A DNA stretch of 64,000 nucleotides. Source: Brachypodium distachyon. Its lineage: Eukaryota; Streptophyta; Magnoliopsida; Poales; Poaceae. Each line of letters begins with the position of its first letter. Positions within the stretch are counted from its first letter, which is position 1. Shown piece after piece: positions 49,087 through 59,119 of this stretch. The stretch lies in contig NC_016131.3 of assembly GCF_000005505.3 (NCBI RefSeq), forward strand, positions 15,955,501 to 16,019,500. Reading direction: 5' to 3'. Below the pieces are notes generated by a model that saw nothing but the letters and a program-made list of their open reading frames with translations, was not told where the DNA came from and did not search any database. The position numbers were made by a program, and so were the translations under genes.

Positions 49087-50518
49087 TTACTGATCCGCGA
49101 CCCGAACATCTCCTTCCCGATCAGGAGTGCTATAGTTGACGAACCCGCACACCTTCCTAATCTCTCCGTCGTCCTTGCTCTTCACGTCGATGCTGCCCAT
49201 CTTAACCATCGCCGCTGCAAACTTCTCCTCCCACTTATTAGGGTATAGGGCGTTGACGAGCACCTCCGCCGCAGTCTCCCAGGACGACAGGAGCGCGGCG
49301 TCTGATTTGAACAACACTTTCTTGTTGATCACATTCCAATAGTATTGGTTGTCCAAGACTCTGGGGGTCACATTGTCCTGGTTAACCATGGCGTTAAGGC
49401 TGCTGGTGTTGCAGGTGCACTGGCTCCTCAGCTTGCTGGCTAACCAGGGGTTCATGTTCGAGGAGGCGTTATCGCTTCGGTCACAGAAGGATGAGCAGCG
49501 GGAGACCCCGATGCTATGGGCCCCGGAGAGGGTGACCATCTCGTCGGTGTTGAACCCTTTGAGTTTGAACATGTCCTTGAGCAGGCGGAGGTCAGCGAAA
49601 GGCGGCGGCAGGTTGTAGAGAGTGTAGCTAGCATTGGACACCCTCCCATCGTAGCGGCCGGATGGCATTTCGAAGTGCTTCACCTTCCCGAGGAGGACCG
49701 TGGCATCGCGGGCTGCGAATGCCAAGATGTCGGCGCATGAGACGACCCCCTCGCACTTCTCCCTGAGTGCCTTCTTGGCATCGTCGATCACATTGAAGCC
49801 GTGGAGGCTGTTGACGTTGGGGACGCCGAGCATCTCCGGCTGCGGGTTGGCCTTCGTCGGTCTAAGGAGGACCGATGCATCACAGCCCTGAATCAACAAA
49901 TGAATAAATTCATCGTGTCAAATCGTAATCAATACTATACTCCCTTCATATTCGCAAAAAAGAAAAAGAGTATATTCCCTCCGTCTACTTTCAGGAAAGG
50001 GGATGGCACATGTTTTGAGGTTCAAGTTTGACCATTAATTAGACCGGTAATATAATTTATGTGCTACAAAAATTATTCCATTGAATCCATTTTAAGAATT
50101 CTTTTCGAAATTGTATAGTTGTCATGCCATGTAAAATACATATTAAATGGATGGGGTATATGTAAATGAGTACCTCGACGAAAACTTACCTACGCTATAT
50201 GTAAAGTTTGTTAAAATGAAACGGATGGAGTATGTAAATGAGTACCTCGACGAAGCAGTCATGGAAGAAGAGGCGGATGAGCCCAGCGCCGATGCCGGGC
50301 TGCCTCTCCTCCGCCTCCGCCACGACGCGCCTCACGGTGTCCTCCACACCGGAGCACTCGGTATCCTTGTAATAGTCGTATCTGAGCACCGGGGCAGGAG
50401 GAGAGGGAGGAGGGTTGAGCCATTCCGGCAGGAACGGGTAGGGGAACCTGATGCTGGCTTCGCATGTGCGTGCCGCCATGGAACCAAGCATTAACGCTAC
50501 AACCACCACCACAGCCAT
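49087..50518 (-). CDS. Class III peroxidase with C-terminal extension
   Basis: Exons 50246-50518 and 49087-49887 give 357 aa. The signal peptide is about residues 1-22. Then come a short Pro-rich stretch (PEWLNPPPSPPAP), the distal motif [10 protein letters not shown] (His86), [22 protein letters not shown] and the proximal motif VTLSGAHSIGVSRC (His215). Relatives stop at or one residue after the VN that follows the last cysteine. Here the frame reads through VNY into 14 further residues (STPDREG...VADQ), so an ancestral stop seems lost. The intron is at the family position but carries a MITE and a duplicated copy of the 5' splice site. Exon 2 shares GKVKHFEMP with the gene at 60.7 kb, pointing to recent duplication or conversion. 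TATA (CTATATATG on the gene strand) lies near 50595. Confidence 0.9.
49976..50229. mobile_element. Stowaway-like MITE in a peroxidase intron
   Basis: The left end TTCCCTCCGTCTACTTTCAGG and right end GTTAAAATGAAACGGATGGAG are loose inverses, flanked by TA (49974-49975, 50230-50231). A second right-end-like word ATGGATGGGG|TA lies at about 50149-50158. The segment after it copies 24 bp of the exon/intron border, so this insertion is rearranged. Confidence 0.65.
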
Positions 50519-51005
50519 GGCGGCTGAGAAATGGATGGGAGGATATATATATCGATGGGTGAATTAAGGGAACTAGCTAGAGCTTGGTGTTCATATATAG
50601 TAGCACCTCCAAGATGGCCTTGAGAACATGCACGCCTGCATCTTCCCTCTCGATCGATCCCTTGATTAAATCTTAATTCAATCGACAGATCAACATGGCG
50701 ATCGTACCGGTTGATTAATAAAGTTAAGGTATGTCTAGTTGCTTCCGAGATATAGTTTCTGATATTTGCTTCCGATCGATGGGCGTAGATCTAGAGTTAA
50801 TTTAAGTTGGAACAGATCTCGTACTGTATTGTGCAGCGTGCGCTGCGTTGACGTTGGGGAGACAAGTGGGAAACTTAAACATTGGGAAGCAGGATCGCGC
50901 GTGATTGCATTTGCAACTTGCAAGAGCGGATGAACCCACTTGACATCCCATATGTGGGCTGGGCAAACTGCTGACCCGTCTTTGATATGTTCCCATAATC
51001 TAATA
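50519..51005 (-). promoter_or_regulatory. Promoter of the peroxidase at 49.1-50.5 kb
   Basis: On the gene strand the core reads TTCTCAAGGCCATCTTGGAG followed by the TATA-like CTACTATATATGAACACCAAG. The same order of words precedes the peroxidase at 60.7 kb. Further upstream (50866-50949) lies GTGGGAAACTTAAACATTGG plus CGCGCGTGATTGCA (plus-strand writing), which recurs at 56.7 kb and in part at 59.6 kb. Confidence 0.6.
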
Positions 51006-51121
51006 TTCCCTCCGATACATATTATTTGTTTCAAGTTTTTCCAAATATGGATGTATATATGCCTAAAAAAAGACGTTTAGATACATGTAATATTTTGAGA
51101 ATTAATATGGATTGGAGGGAG
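51006..51121. mobile_element. Stowaway MITE
   Basis: The left end TTCCCTCCGATACATATTA and right end TTAATATGGATTGGAGGGAG are inverses, with TA at 51004-51005 and 51122-51123. The interior has CCAAATATGGATGTATATATG. It sits just left of the copia-interrupted segment. Confidence 0.88.
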
Positions 51122-51191
51122 TAAGTACTTCCGTGCCGAATCAATCAACGCCTTTAACTCGTCGTCGGTCATGGAGCTATACACTGGGTTT

Positions 51192-51634
51192 TGTTGGCTT
51201 GTGATCCAAATCCCAGTGGCCGGAAGTTCCGGCCGAACTTCCAGCCATTCCAGGCGTCGGAACTTCTGGTCCAACTTCCGGCTGAACCTCCGGTTGCTCT
51301 CTGTTATTTTTCGGAAAATTGCGGAACTTACTGCGAAGCTTTCGGATATTCAAGAATATGCGGAACTTCCGGTGTGACCGTTACGGATCTGACTTGCCCT
51401 AATGCTCCTGCTATAAATACCCCTTGTATGCCGCCGTTTTGGGTAGAGTTCACACGAGTTGAGTTCGTGAAATCTCCCTGGCGTTGTAAACACTGCCATA
51501 TAGTGAGGTTTCGCTGGCTGGCGCCCATGGTTTTTCCCTCTCGTTGTTTGAGAGGGTTTTCCACGTTAAATTCTTGTGTCCTTGTGCTATGATTTCTTGT
51601 TTGTTCTTCGTTCTTACTTGTCGCGTTCATAACA
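51192..51634 (+). repeat. 5' LTR of the large copia element
   Basis: 443 bp. The first half is packed with ACTTCCGG/CCGGAAGTT words in both orientations. A TATA box (GCTATAAATACCCC, about 51409-51422) precedes the presumed transcription start. It ends at the primer site. Confidence 0.9.
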
Positions 51635-51674
51635 AGTGGTATCAGAGCCCCAGGTTCCGCCTAAGGTTTACGAC

Positions 51675-54600
51675 ATGTCTACCTTGAAGTTCGATCTGCC
51701 GTAGCTGAACTACACCACACGATTCTCGTTGTGGCAAGTGAAGATGCGGGCGATTCTCACCCAAACTTCAAATCTGGATGAAGCGCTTGATTCTTTCGGC
51801 AAGAAGGATGAAAAGGAGTGGACTGCCGAAGAGAAACGCAAAGATCATAAGGCTTTGTCATTGATTCAACTTCATCTATCCAATAATATTTTGCAGGAAG
51901 TGTTGGAGGAGAAATCCGCAACAGCCCTGTGGCTGAAACTGGAATCGATCTGCATGTCTAAAGATCTAACCAATAAGATGCATGTAAAGATGAAGTTGTT
52001 CACCCATAAGCTGCAAGAGGGTGGATCGGTAATATCTCATATAACTGTTTTTTGAGAGATAGTTTCTGACTTGCAAGCTTTGGAGGTTAAGTATGCTGAT
52101 GAGGATTTAACCATCTTACTCTTATGCTCGTTGCCTAGTTCCTATACAAATTTCCGCGATTCAATTCTTTATAGTCATGACTCTCTAACCCTTAATGAGG
52201 TTTTAGAAGCACTTAGACAGAAAGAAAAGATGAAATCTATGGTGCAAACCGATGGGTCGTCGTCAAAGGCAGAAGCTCTGCAAGTTCGTGGCAGGACCGA
52301 GCAGAGGAACAACAACTATGGCAACCGAGATAAGAGCCGGGACAGAAAAGCTCATTCAAAGTGCCGTGGAAAAGATAAGTTCTGCAAGTATTGTAAGAAA
52401 AATAATCATGTCATTGCAGATTGTTATAAACTGCAGAACAAGGAGAAAAGGAACGGTACCTACAAACCGAAAGATAAGTCCGATGGTACTGGTAAAGCCG
52501 CTGTCGTTTCTACCGACAGCTCTGAGGGTGATTGCCTCGCTGTTCTTGCTGCTTGTGCTTCCCGTGATGATGAATGGATTCTTGATACAACATGTACCTT
52601 TCATATTTGTTGTAACAAGGATTGGTTCATTTCTTATGAGTCTGTGCAGACTGGAGATTTTGTGCGTGTGGGCAATGACAATCCTTGTCATATTGTTGGC
52701 ATTGGGTCCGTTCAGATCAAGACCCATGATGGCATGACACGCACGTTTAAAGAGGTGAAGCACATACCAAGTATGACAAAAAATTTGATCTCACTTAGTA
52801 CCATGGACTGTGATGGGTACCGGTGGATGTAGACTTCTGAAGGTATCTAGAGGTTCTCTCATTCACATGATAGGTGATATGAATTCTGCCAAATTATATG
52901 TTCTTAGAGGTAGCACTTTGCCTGGTTTTGCTGCTGCCGTTACACCTAATTATTCTGATGATTGTGCAAAAACGAATCTGTGGCATATGCATCTTGGGCA
53001 TATGAGTGAACATGGGATGGCAGAGTTGGTCAAGAGAGAGCTCATCGATGGCTGCAACTTGAGTAAGCTTGAGTTTTGTGAGCACTGCGTTTATGGTAAG
53101 CACAAAAGGGTTAAGTTCATTTCTTCCGTTCATACCACCAAAGGCATATTAGATTATGTGCATGTTGATGTTTGGGGACCCTCCCGTAAGACTTCTATTG
53201 GTGATGCTAATTACATGCTTACCATTATTGATGATTATTCAAGAAAAGTTTGGCCTTATTTTCTGAAACATCTGATGTTTTTGGTGCATTCAAGAAGTGG
53301 AAAGCTATGGTAGAAAAACAAATTGAAAGGAAGGTGAAAATTTTGCGTCCTAATAATGGCGGTGAATTTATTTCTGATGAGTTTGAGGAGTTTTGCAGCA
53401 ATGATGGTGTGGTTAGGCACTACACGGTTGCCCGTACTCCACAGCAAAATGGCGTGGCTAAACGCATGATAGAACCATCATCTCGAGGGCCCGTTGCATG
53501 CTGTCCAATGCAGGTTTGGGCAGGTGTTTTTGAGCTGAGGCAGCTTCCACCGCATGCTACCTCATAAACAGGTCACCTTCTATTCCACTTGACAAGAAAC
53601 TCCCATTGAGGTATGGTCTGGTAAACCTGCTGATTATTCACAGTTGAGAATTTTTTGTTGCACCGCTTATGCTCACGTTGATAATGGAAAACTAGAGCCT
53701 AGAGTTGTTAAGTGCATTTTTCTTGGCTATGGTTCTGGATTTAAAGTTTTCAGGTTGTGGAATCCTGAAACTAAAAAGATTTTGCTGAGCAGAAATGTTG
53801 TATTTAATGAAAAAGTTATGTATCATGATACTTTGTCCACTGATGCCTCTCGCATTGAAGAGGAGAGACTTAAAGTGCAGGTGGAGCACGTTGATGAAAT
53901 TGTTGACAACGATGATGCTCAGGTTGATCATGGTAATGATGATGGGAACAATAATGATAATAATGATGATATTGTTCCACCCTCACCACCTGTTTTGCAG
54001 CAACCCACACGGTCTATTGTAGCTGACCGTCCGAAGAGAAATAAAGGTCCTCGCCCACATTTAATTGAAGAGTGTGATCTTGTTTATTATGCTTTGAGTT
54101 GTGCAGAACATGTGGAGCATGATAGTGAACCGGCCACATATAATGAAGTTGTTGTTTCCGGCGACCGTGTGAAGTGGTTGTCTGCCATGTAAGAGGAGAT
54201 GCAATCTCTTGAGAAGAATGGCAATGGGATATTGTGCCCTTGCCTAAACAGAAGAAGGTCGTTCGCTGCAAATGGATTTTCAAAAGAAAGGAGGGTCTGT
54301 CTCCTAATGAGCCTATGAGGTTTAAGGCAAGGTTAGTGGCAAAATGTTTCAGTCAAATACCAGGTATTGATTATAATGATGTGTTCTTTCCAGTGGTAAA
54401 GCATAGTTCCATCCGTACTTTCTTTGGTATTGTTGCTATGCATAATCTTGAGTTTGAGCAGTTAGATGTGAAGACTGCATTTTTGCATGGAGAGGTTGAG
54501 GAAGAAATATACATGGACCAACATGAAGGGTTCATAGTTCCTGGTAAAAAGGAGTTTGTGTGTAAGTTGAAAAAGTCCCTTTATGGTTTGAAGCAATCTC

Positions 54601-55682
54601 CTAGACAGTGGTATAAAAGGTTTGATTCATTTATGATCTCACGTGGCTTTAGTAGATCTCAATATGACAGTTGTGTCTACATTAAATTTGTTGATGGATC
54701 ACCTATATACTTGCTGTTATATGTTGATGATATGTTAATTGCTGCCAAGAGCATAAAAGTAATCACTACTTTGAAGACACAACTAAGTAGTGAATTTGAG
54801 ATGAAGAATCTTGGTGCTGCTAAGAAAATCCTAAGTATGGAAATTAAAAGGGATAGAAAATCTAGATTGCTATTTCTTAGTCAGCAAAGTTACATTGAGA
54901 AAGTACTTCACCGTTTTAATATGCATGATGCAAAGTGTGTTAGTACTCCTATTGCTTTTCATTTCAAGTTGTCAGCGTTGCAATGTCCTACTTCTGATGA
55001 AGATATTGAGTATATGTCACGAGTTTCCTATTCTAGTGCTGTTGGTTCCTTGATGTATACCATAGTTTGTTCACGTCCTGATTTATCATATGTTATGAGT
55101 TTGGTCAGTCATTACATGCCTAATCTCGGTAACGAACATTGGAAAGCTGTTCAGTGGATTTTCAGGTACCTCCGTGGCACATCAAATGCTTGCTTGAAGT
55201 TTGGCAAGACTGATGAGGGACTCGCTGGCTATGTGGATTCAGATTTTGCTGCCGACTTGGATAAGAGGAGATCCCTCACAGGTTATGTGTTCACGGTAGG
55301 TGGATGTGCTGTGAGTTGGAAGGTAATACCGCAACTAGTTGTTGCTCAATCTATAACCGAAACAGAATATATGGCTATTGCTGAAGCTTGTAAATAATCT
55401 GTTTGGTTGAAGGGTTTATATGCTGAGCTTTGTCAAGATGTTTCTTGCATTAACCTGTTTTGTGACAGTCAAAGTGATATTTACCTTACTAAGGATCAGA
55501 TGCTCCATGAGAGAACCAAGCACATTAATGTCAAGTATCATTTTGTTCGCGACGTTGTTGCACAAAATAAATTAAAGGTATGCAAGATCAACACTCATGA
55601 TAATCATGCTGATATGATGACAAAGCATGTTCCTATTGCTAAGTTTGAGCTATGCTCAAGCTTAATTGGTATAACTGTTTAG
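51675..55682 (+). pseudogene. Copia gag-pol pseudogene
   Basis: The frame opens at ATG 51675 but meets TAG at 51702 and TGA at 52053. Gag follows, with a zinc knuckle (CKYCKKNNHVIADC), then protease (WILDTTCTFH). A frameshift near 52.8 kb leads into the GAG-pre-integrase and integrase start (HLGHMSEHGM, VHVDVWGP). After another shift near 53.28 kb the integrase core reads RPNNGGEF, with Asn where the catalytic Asp is expected. Further breaks lie near 53.57 kb and at the TAA at 54190. Reverse transcriptase (54234-55397) is the longest open part and keeps the YVDD box (LLLYVDDMLI). RNase H is broken by TAA at 55395 and ends at 55682. Confidence 0.9.
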
Positions 55683-55795
55683 CCCCTAGTGGCTGTTGGC
55701 GCCGAAAGTGTTTTCTTTGTTGTTTCAGGAGTTGTTGTTGTTTATGCTACACGGAGGAATTTGCTATAAGAAGGAATTTGTCTCAAGGTGGAGTT

Positions 55796-56245
55796 TGTTG
55801 GCTTGTGATCCAAATCCCAGTAGCCGGAAGTTCCGGCCGAACTTCTGGCCATTTCAGGCGCCGGAACTTCCGGCCCAACTTTCGGCCGAAGCTCCGGTTG
55901 CTCTCTTTATTTTTCGGGAAATTGCGGAACTTCTGGATATTCAAGAATATGCGGAACTTCCGGCCTCCAACCTAAACTTCCGGTGTGACCGTTACGGATC
56001 TGACTTGCCCTAATGCTCCTGTTATAAATACCCCTTGTATGCCGTCGTTTTGGGTAGAGTTCACACGAGTTGAGTTCGTGAAATCTCCCTGGCGTTGTAA
56101 ACATTCTCATATAGTGAAGTTTCGCTGGCTGGCGTCCGTGGTTTTTCCCTCTCGTTGTTTGAAAGGGTTTTCCACGTTAAATCTGTGTGTTCTTGTGCTG
56201 TAATTTCTTTTTCGTTTTTCGTTCTTGCTTGTCGCGTTCATAACA
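55796..56245 (+). repeat. 3' LTR of the large copia element
   Basis: 450 bp, the partner of 51192-51634. It differs by scattered substitutions, a deletion near GAACTTCTGGATATTC and an extra CCGGCCTCCAACCTAAACTT stretch near 55967. TATA (GTTATAAATACCCC) is at about 56020-56033. Confidence 0.9.
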
Positions 56246-56714
56246 GGTTAGCCCACGAACTGAGGAAGGAGGCGTACACATAGGATTTGATGGTTTTGGT
56301 AGAGAGGAGGGCGGCAAGAAACAAGGGGATTGAGAGGAAAACCGAGGAGGGAGAACAGGGGCGCCCGGAGAAGAGAGATCTGCCGCCGGTTCCGTGATCC
56401 AACTTTTGTTTTTGAGAGAGGGAATTTCCGTGATCCAACTTGGGTGGCTTAATTCCGCCTCGACTGGGCCAAGCCCGTGGATAACGAAAGGCCCGTGAGG
56501 ACAAAGTCCCTAACGACTCACACTGGCTCGGGTTGAATCAAAGCTTGGGGAGAGGCGGATTTGTCCATGATGCTTGTCCCTCGGCCTTGCCATGAAGATG
56601 TTGCAAAAAAAAATGTTTCAAAGAAAAAACTATGTTGCCGGTGCTTCTTTGGTGAAAAATTGGCGCTCTATTTAGATTTCATCAAAAAATATAACTTATT
56701 GAACCAAATATAAA

Positions 56715-56794
56715 ATGGGAAACTAAAACATTAGGAAGCACAATCCCGGCCGCGCGCGTGAGTGCAATGGCTGATCAACCACCGGTTGGCATCC
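56715..56794. repeat. Orphan copy of a peroxidase upstream block
   Basis: ATGGGAAACTAAAACATTAGG, then AAGCACAATCCC, GCGCGTGAGTGCAATGG and GGTTGGCATCC (plus-strand writing), matches 50866-50949 word for word in order and partly matches 59597-59647. In both of those places a leftward peroxidase lies about 350-480 bp to the left. Here the left neighbour is the copia element. Confidence 0.65.
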
Positions 56795-56799
56795 GTGTA

Positions 56800-56875
56800 C
56801 TCTTTCCGTCTCAAAATAAGTGATGTGGAATAAGAATATATACAAATCTAAGTCACATATTTTGGGCTGAGGGAG
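56800..56875. mobile_element. Short Stowaway-like MITE
   Basis: CTCTTTCCGTCTCAAAATAAG and TATTTTGGGCTGAGGGAG form the inverted ends, with TA flanks. 76 bp. Confidence 0.7.
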
Positions 56876-56911
56876 TATATGTATTGCTGAGCCTGAACAG
56901 ATAATTTTCTA

Positions 56912-56992
56912 CTCCCTCTGCTGTATAATTTTTGTCTCAAATTTGCTCAAAATAGATGTAATATTTCGACAAGAATTATGGAACGGAGAGAG
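56912..56992. mobile_element. Short Stowaway MITE
   Basis: CTCCCTCTGCTGTATAATTTT and AATTATGGAACGGAGAGAG are inverted ends, with TA flanks (56910-56911, 56993-56994). Confidence 0.8.
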
Positions 56993-57078
56993 TAATACAT
57001 TTGTGCTGGTCGGCACGGTTGCAATGCAACATCTGCCGACGGCCTCTACCCTTCTACTTCATGAGAGGGTACATGGTA

Positions 57079-57310
57079 CTCCATCCGTTCCTTAAATTAG
57101 AACGTATATTGTTTTTTTTTGACCGAACTTTTGATCAAGATTTAGTCTATTAATATATATATTTTGTGAAATAAAATTGATATCATTAGATTCGTATTCA
57201 AAGGTATTTGTTTATGATTATGATTTATATCGTATAAGTCACACGTTGATGGAGTAATCTTTGATCAAACGCTTGGTAAAAAAATGCCTTAATTTGAGAA
57301 ACAGAGAGAG
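57079..57310. mobile_element. Long Stowaway MITE
   Basis: CTCCATCCGTTCCTTAAATTA and TTAATTTGAGAAACAGAGAGAG form imperfect ends, with TA flanks (57077-57078, 57311-57312). The subterminal CTTTTGATCAAG and CTTTGATCAAACG are also inverted. 232 bp. Confidence 0.78.
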
Positions 57311-57914
57311 TAGTTTAGAATAATGTTCTAGGCTCAATTAATTAGTACTCACTCCGTTTTTAAATACTTGTCATGGTATCCTCGACGGTTCAGTGGCCTC
57401 CCGATCGTCACGGTTGGGCCCTAGCATGTGTATTCTGAGTTAGCCCGTATTTCCCATTTACGCAACGGTTGGATGGTCCATCTCTAGCTATCGAGGGAAC
57501 TCTTCCTAGTTTTAAAACACAACTCGCCGTATGAGTTATACATATCTAAGTACCATGGAGAGTCTAGTTTTAAAAAAAAAGGTACCATGGAGAGTCAATA
57601 CTCAATACTCTATATTATCTTTGTGGATGTACACCAAGTGTAACCAAAACATGTTCGTCGAGTAGTATATTAAACAAACAAAAAATATCATCTCATTAAT
57701 TAATTGATATGAAGTACGTACACCAATAACTGTTTTGGTACAATCAATCAAATGTAATTCAAGACTGAACAAAAACCTTAGTACGTGGAAAAGAAATAGT
57801 ACGTACAGTAATAATTCAACAACGATTAATTGAAATTCCAAAATAGCAGAAGGCAAAAAAGCACGAGCTTATTCAGATCTTTCTGGCATTGTTGCGGTCA
57901 TTGGATCAGCACTA

Positions 57915-59119
57915 CTAGTTGATGGACCTGCACTGCTTTCTGATCTCCCCATTGTCCTTGGTCTTCACCTCGATCTTGCCCATCTTCACCATGGCTGCCT
58001 TGAACCTAGATTCCCACAGGCCCGGCCAATTGGCATTGAGCCACACCTGGCCCACGGTCTCCCCCGATGAGAGCACGGCGTCTGACTGGAACAACACTTT
58101 CTTGTTGAGGACGTTCTTGTAGTACTGTCTGTCCAGGTCCACAGGAGTCACAGAATCCTGATCCACCGTGACACTAGGCTGGTTGTTGCATTTAGCTCTC
58201 AGCTCATTGGCTAACCCGGGCTCCATGTCCGAGGGGCTAGAGGCGTTGATTCGGTCGCTGAAGGACGAGCAGCGGGAGATCCCGATGCTGTGGGCACCGG
58301 AGAGGGTTACCATCTCATCGGTCTCGAGCCCCTTGGTCTTGAACATGGCCTTGAGAGTTTCGAGGTTGGCGAAAGGCGGGGGCAGGTTGGGGATGGTCTC
58401 GCTAGCGAGGGATACTTTTCCGTCGTAACGGCCGGCGGGCATCTTGAAGTAGCCCACCCTTTCTTTGCTTAGAAAGACGGTGGCATCGCGCGCAGCGAAG
58501 GCCAGGATGTCGGCGCACGAGACGATGTTGCCACACTTTTCATTGACCGCCTTCTTGATGGCATCGATCACCTCGAAGCCGCGCAGGCTGTTGCGGTTGG
58601 GGATTCCATGCTTCTCGGGCTCCGGGTTGGTTGGTGTCGGGTCCAACAGCACCGACGCATCGCAACCCTAAATGGAAAGTAAATGAATGATCATCATGTA
58701 ACTGAACTCCTAGGAACATATCTGATTTCGTTAATGAAATCGGGGGCCTGACCCCTTTTACTCTAAAAAAAATGATCATTATGTAACGATAGCAACATAC
58801 ATTTGCATGGATGAAGTATTATCATATATACCTGGACAAAGCAGTCGTGGAAGAAGAGGCGGATGAGGCCGGCGCCGATGCCGCGGCCGTAAGGCTCGCT
58901 CAACGCCTTGTACACAACGTCTTTGACGATAAGTTCCACGTCGTGGTCGTAGCACTTGCCCTTGTAGTAGTCCTCGGAGAGCGGTGAATAGCCAGGAGCC
59001 GGGCTTTGCCTGGGCACCATCGGGTAGTGAAACAGGGGGCTCGCATCGCAAGCGCAACCAAGCAATGCTATTGCTACCACCACAGCAAGGCCAGCAATTT
59101 GCTGCTTCTCACTTCCCAT
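57915..59119 (-). CDS. Class III peroxidase, two exons
   Basis: Exons 58832-59119 and 57915-58667 join in phase 0 to 346 aa. The signal peptide is about residues 1-26 (GLAVVVAIALLGCACDAS). A short Pro-containing spacer (VPRQSPAPGYSP) precedes DYYKGKCYDHD. The distal motif is [10 protein letters not shown] (His91), then [25 protein letters not shown] and MPAGRYDG, and the proximal motif is VTLSGAHSIGISRC (His222). The C-terminus is EIRKQCRSIN. The intron lies between FVQ and GCDAS and carries a 68-bp retroposed insert. The first 25 residues are closely similar to those of the divergent peroxidase at 60.7 kb, so the two are a head-to-head duplicate pair. Confidence 0.94.
58703..58770 (+). mobile_element. 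Short poly-A retroposon in a peroxidase intron
   Basis: A 68-bp insert ends in a poly-A run and is flanked by a 17-bp duplication AATGATCATCATGTAAC / AATGATCATTATGTAAC (58686-58702 and 58771-58787, one mismatch). Long duplication plus A-tail is the signature of LINE-driven retroposition. The insert is probably a 5'-truncated SINE or LINE end (GGGGGCCTGACCCCTTTTA). Confidence 0.75.

Larger units (their letters stand above)
51192..56245 (+). mobile_element. Full-length but decayed Ty1/copia retrotransposon
   Basis: LTRs (51192-51634 and 55796-56245) begin TGTTGGCTTGTGATCC and end GCGTTCATAACA. The tRNA-Met primer site TGGTATCAGAGC follows the 5' LTR (about 51637-51648), and a purine run (CAAGGTGGAG) precedes the 3' LTR. 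The flanks GGTTT and GGTTA agree at four of five positions, a worn target duplication. The LTRs differ by many substitutions and several indels, so the insertion is old. Domain order Gag, protease, integrase, reverse transcriptase, RNase H is copia-type. Multiple stops and frameshifts mean it cannot encode its own proteins. Confidence 0.93.
56246..57914. other. Intergenic with MITE cluster and orphan promoter block
   Basis: Next to the copia element lies a CT-rich (minus-strand) leader-like segment up to about 56.4 kb, then a promoter-like stretch with GGGCC/GGCCCA words (about 56465-56500). Block 56715-56794 matches sequence upstream of two peroxidases, but no peroxidase follows it. Three Stowaway-type elements follow (56800, 56912 and 57079), plus a single MITE end near 57.35 kb. 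No gene is supported. Confidence 0.5.
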
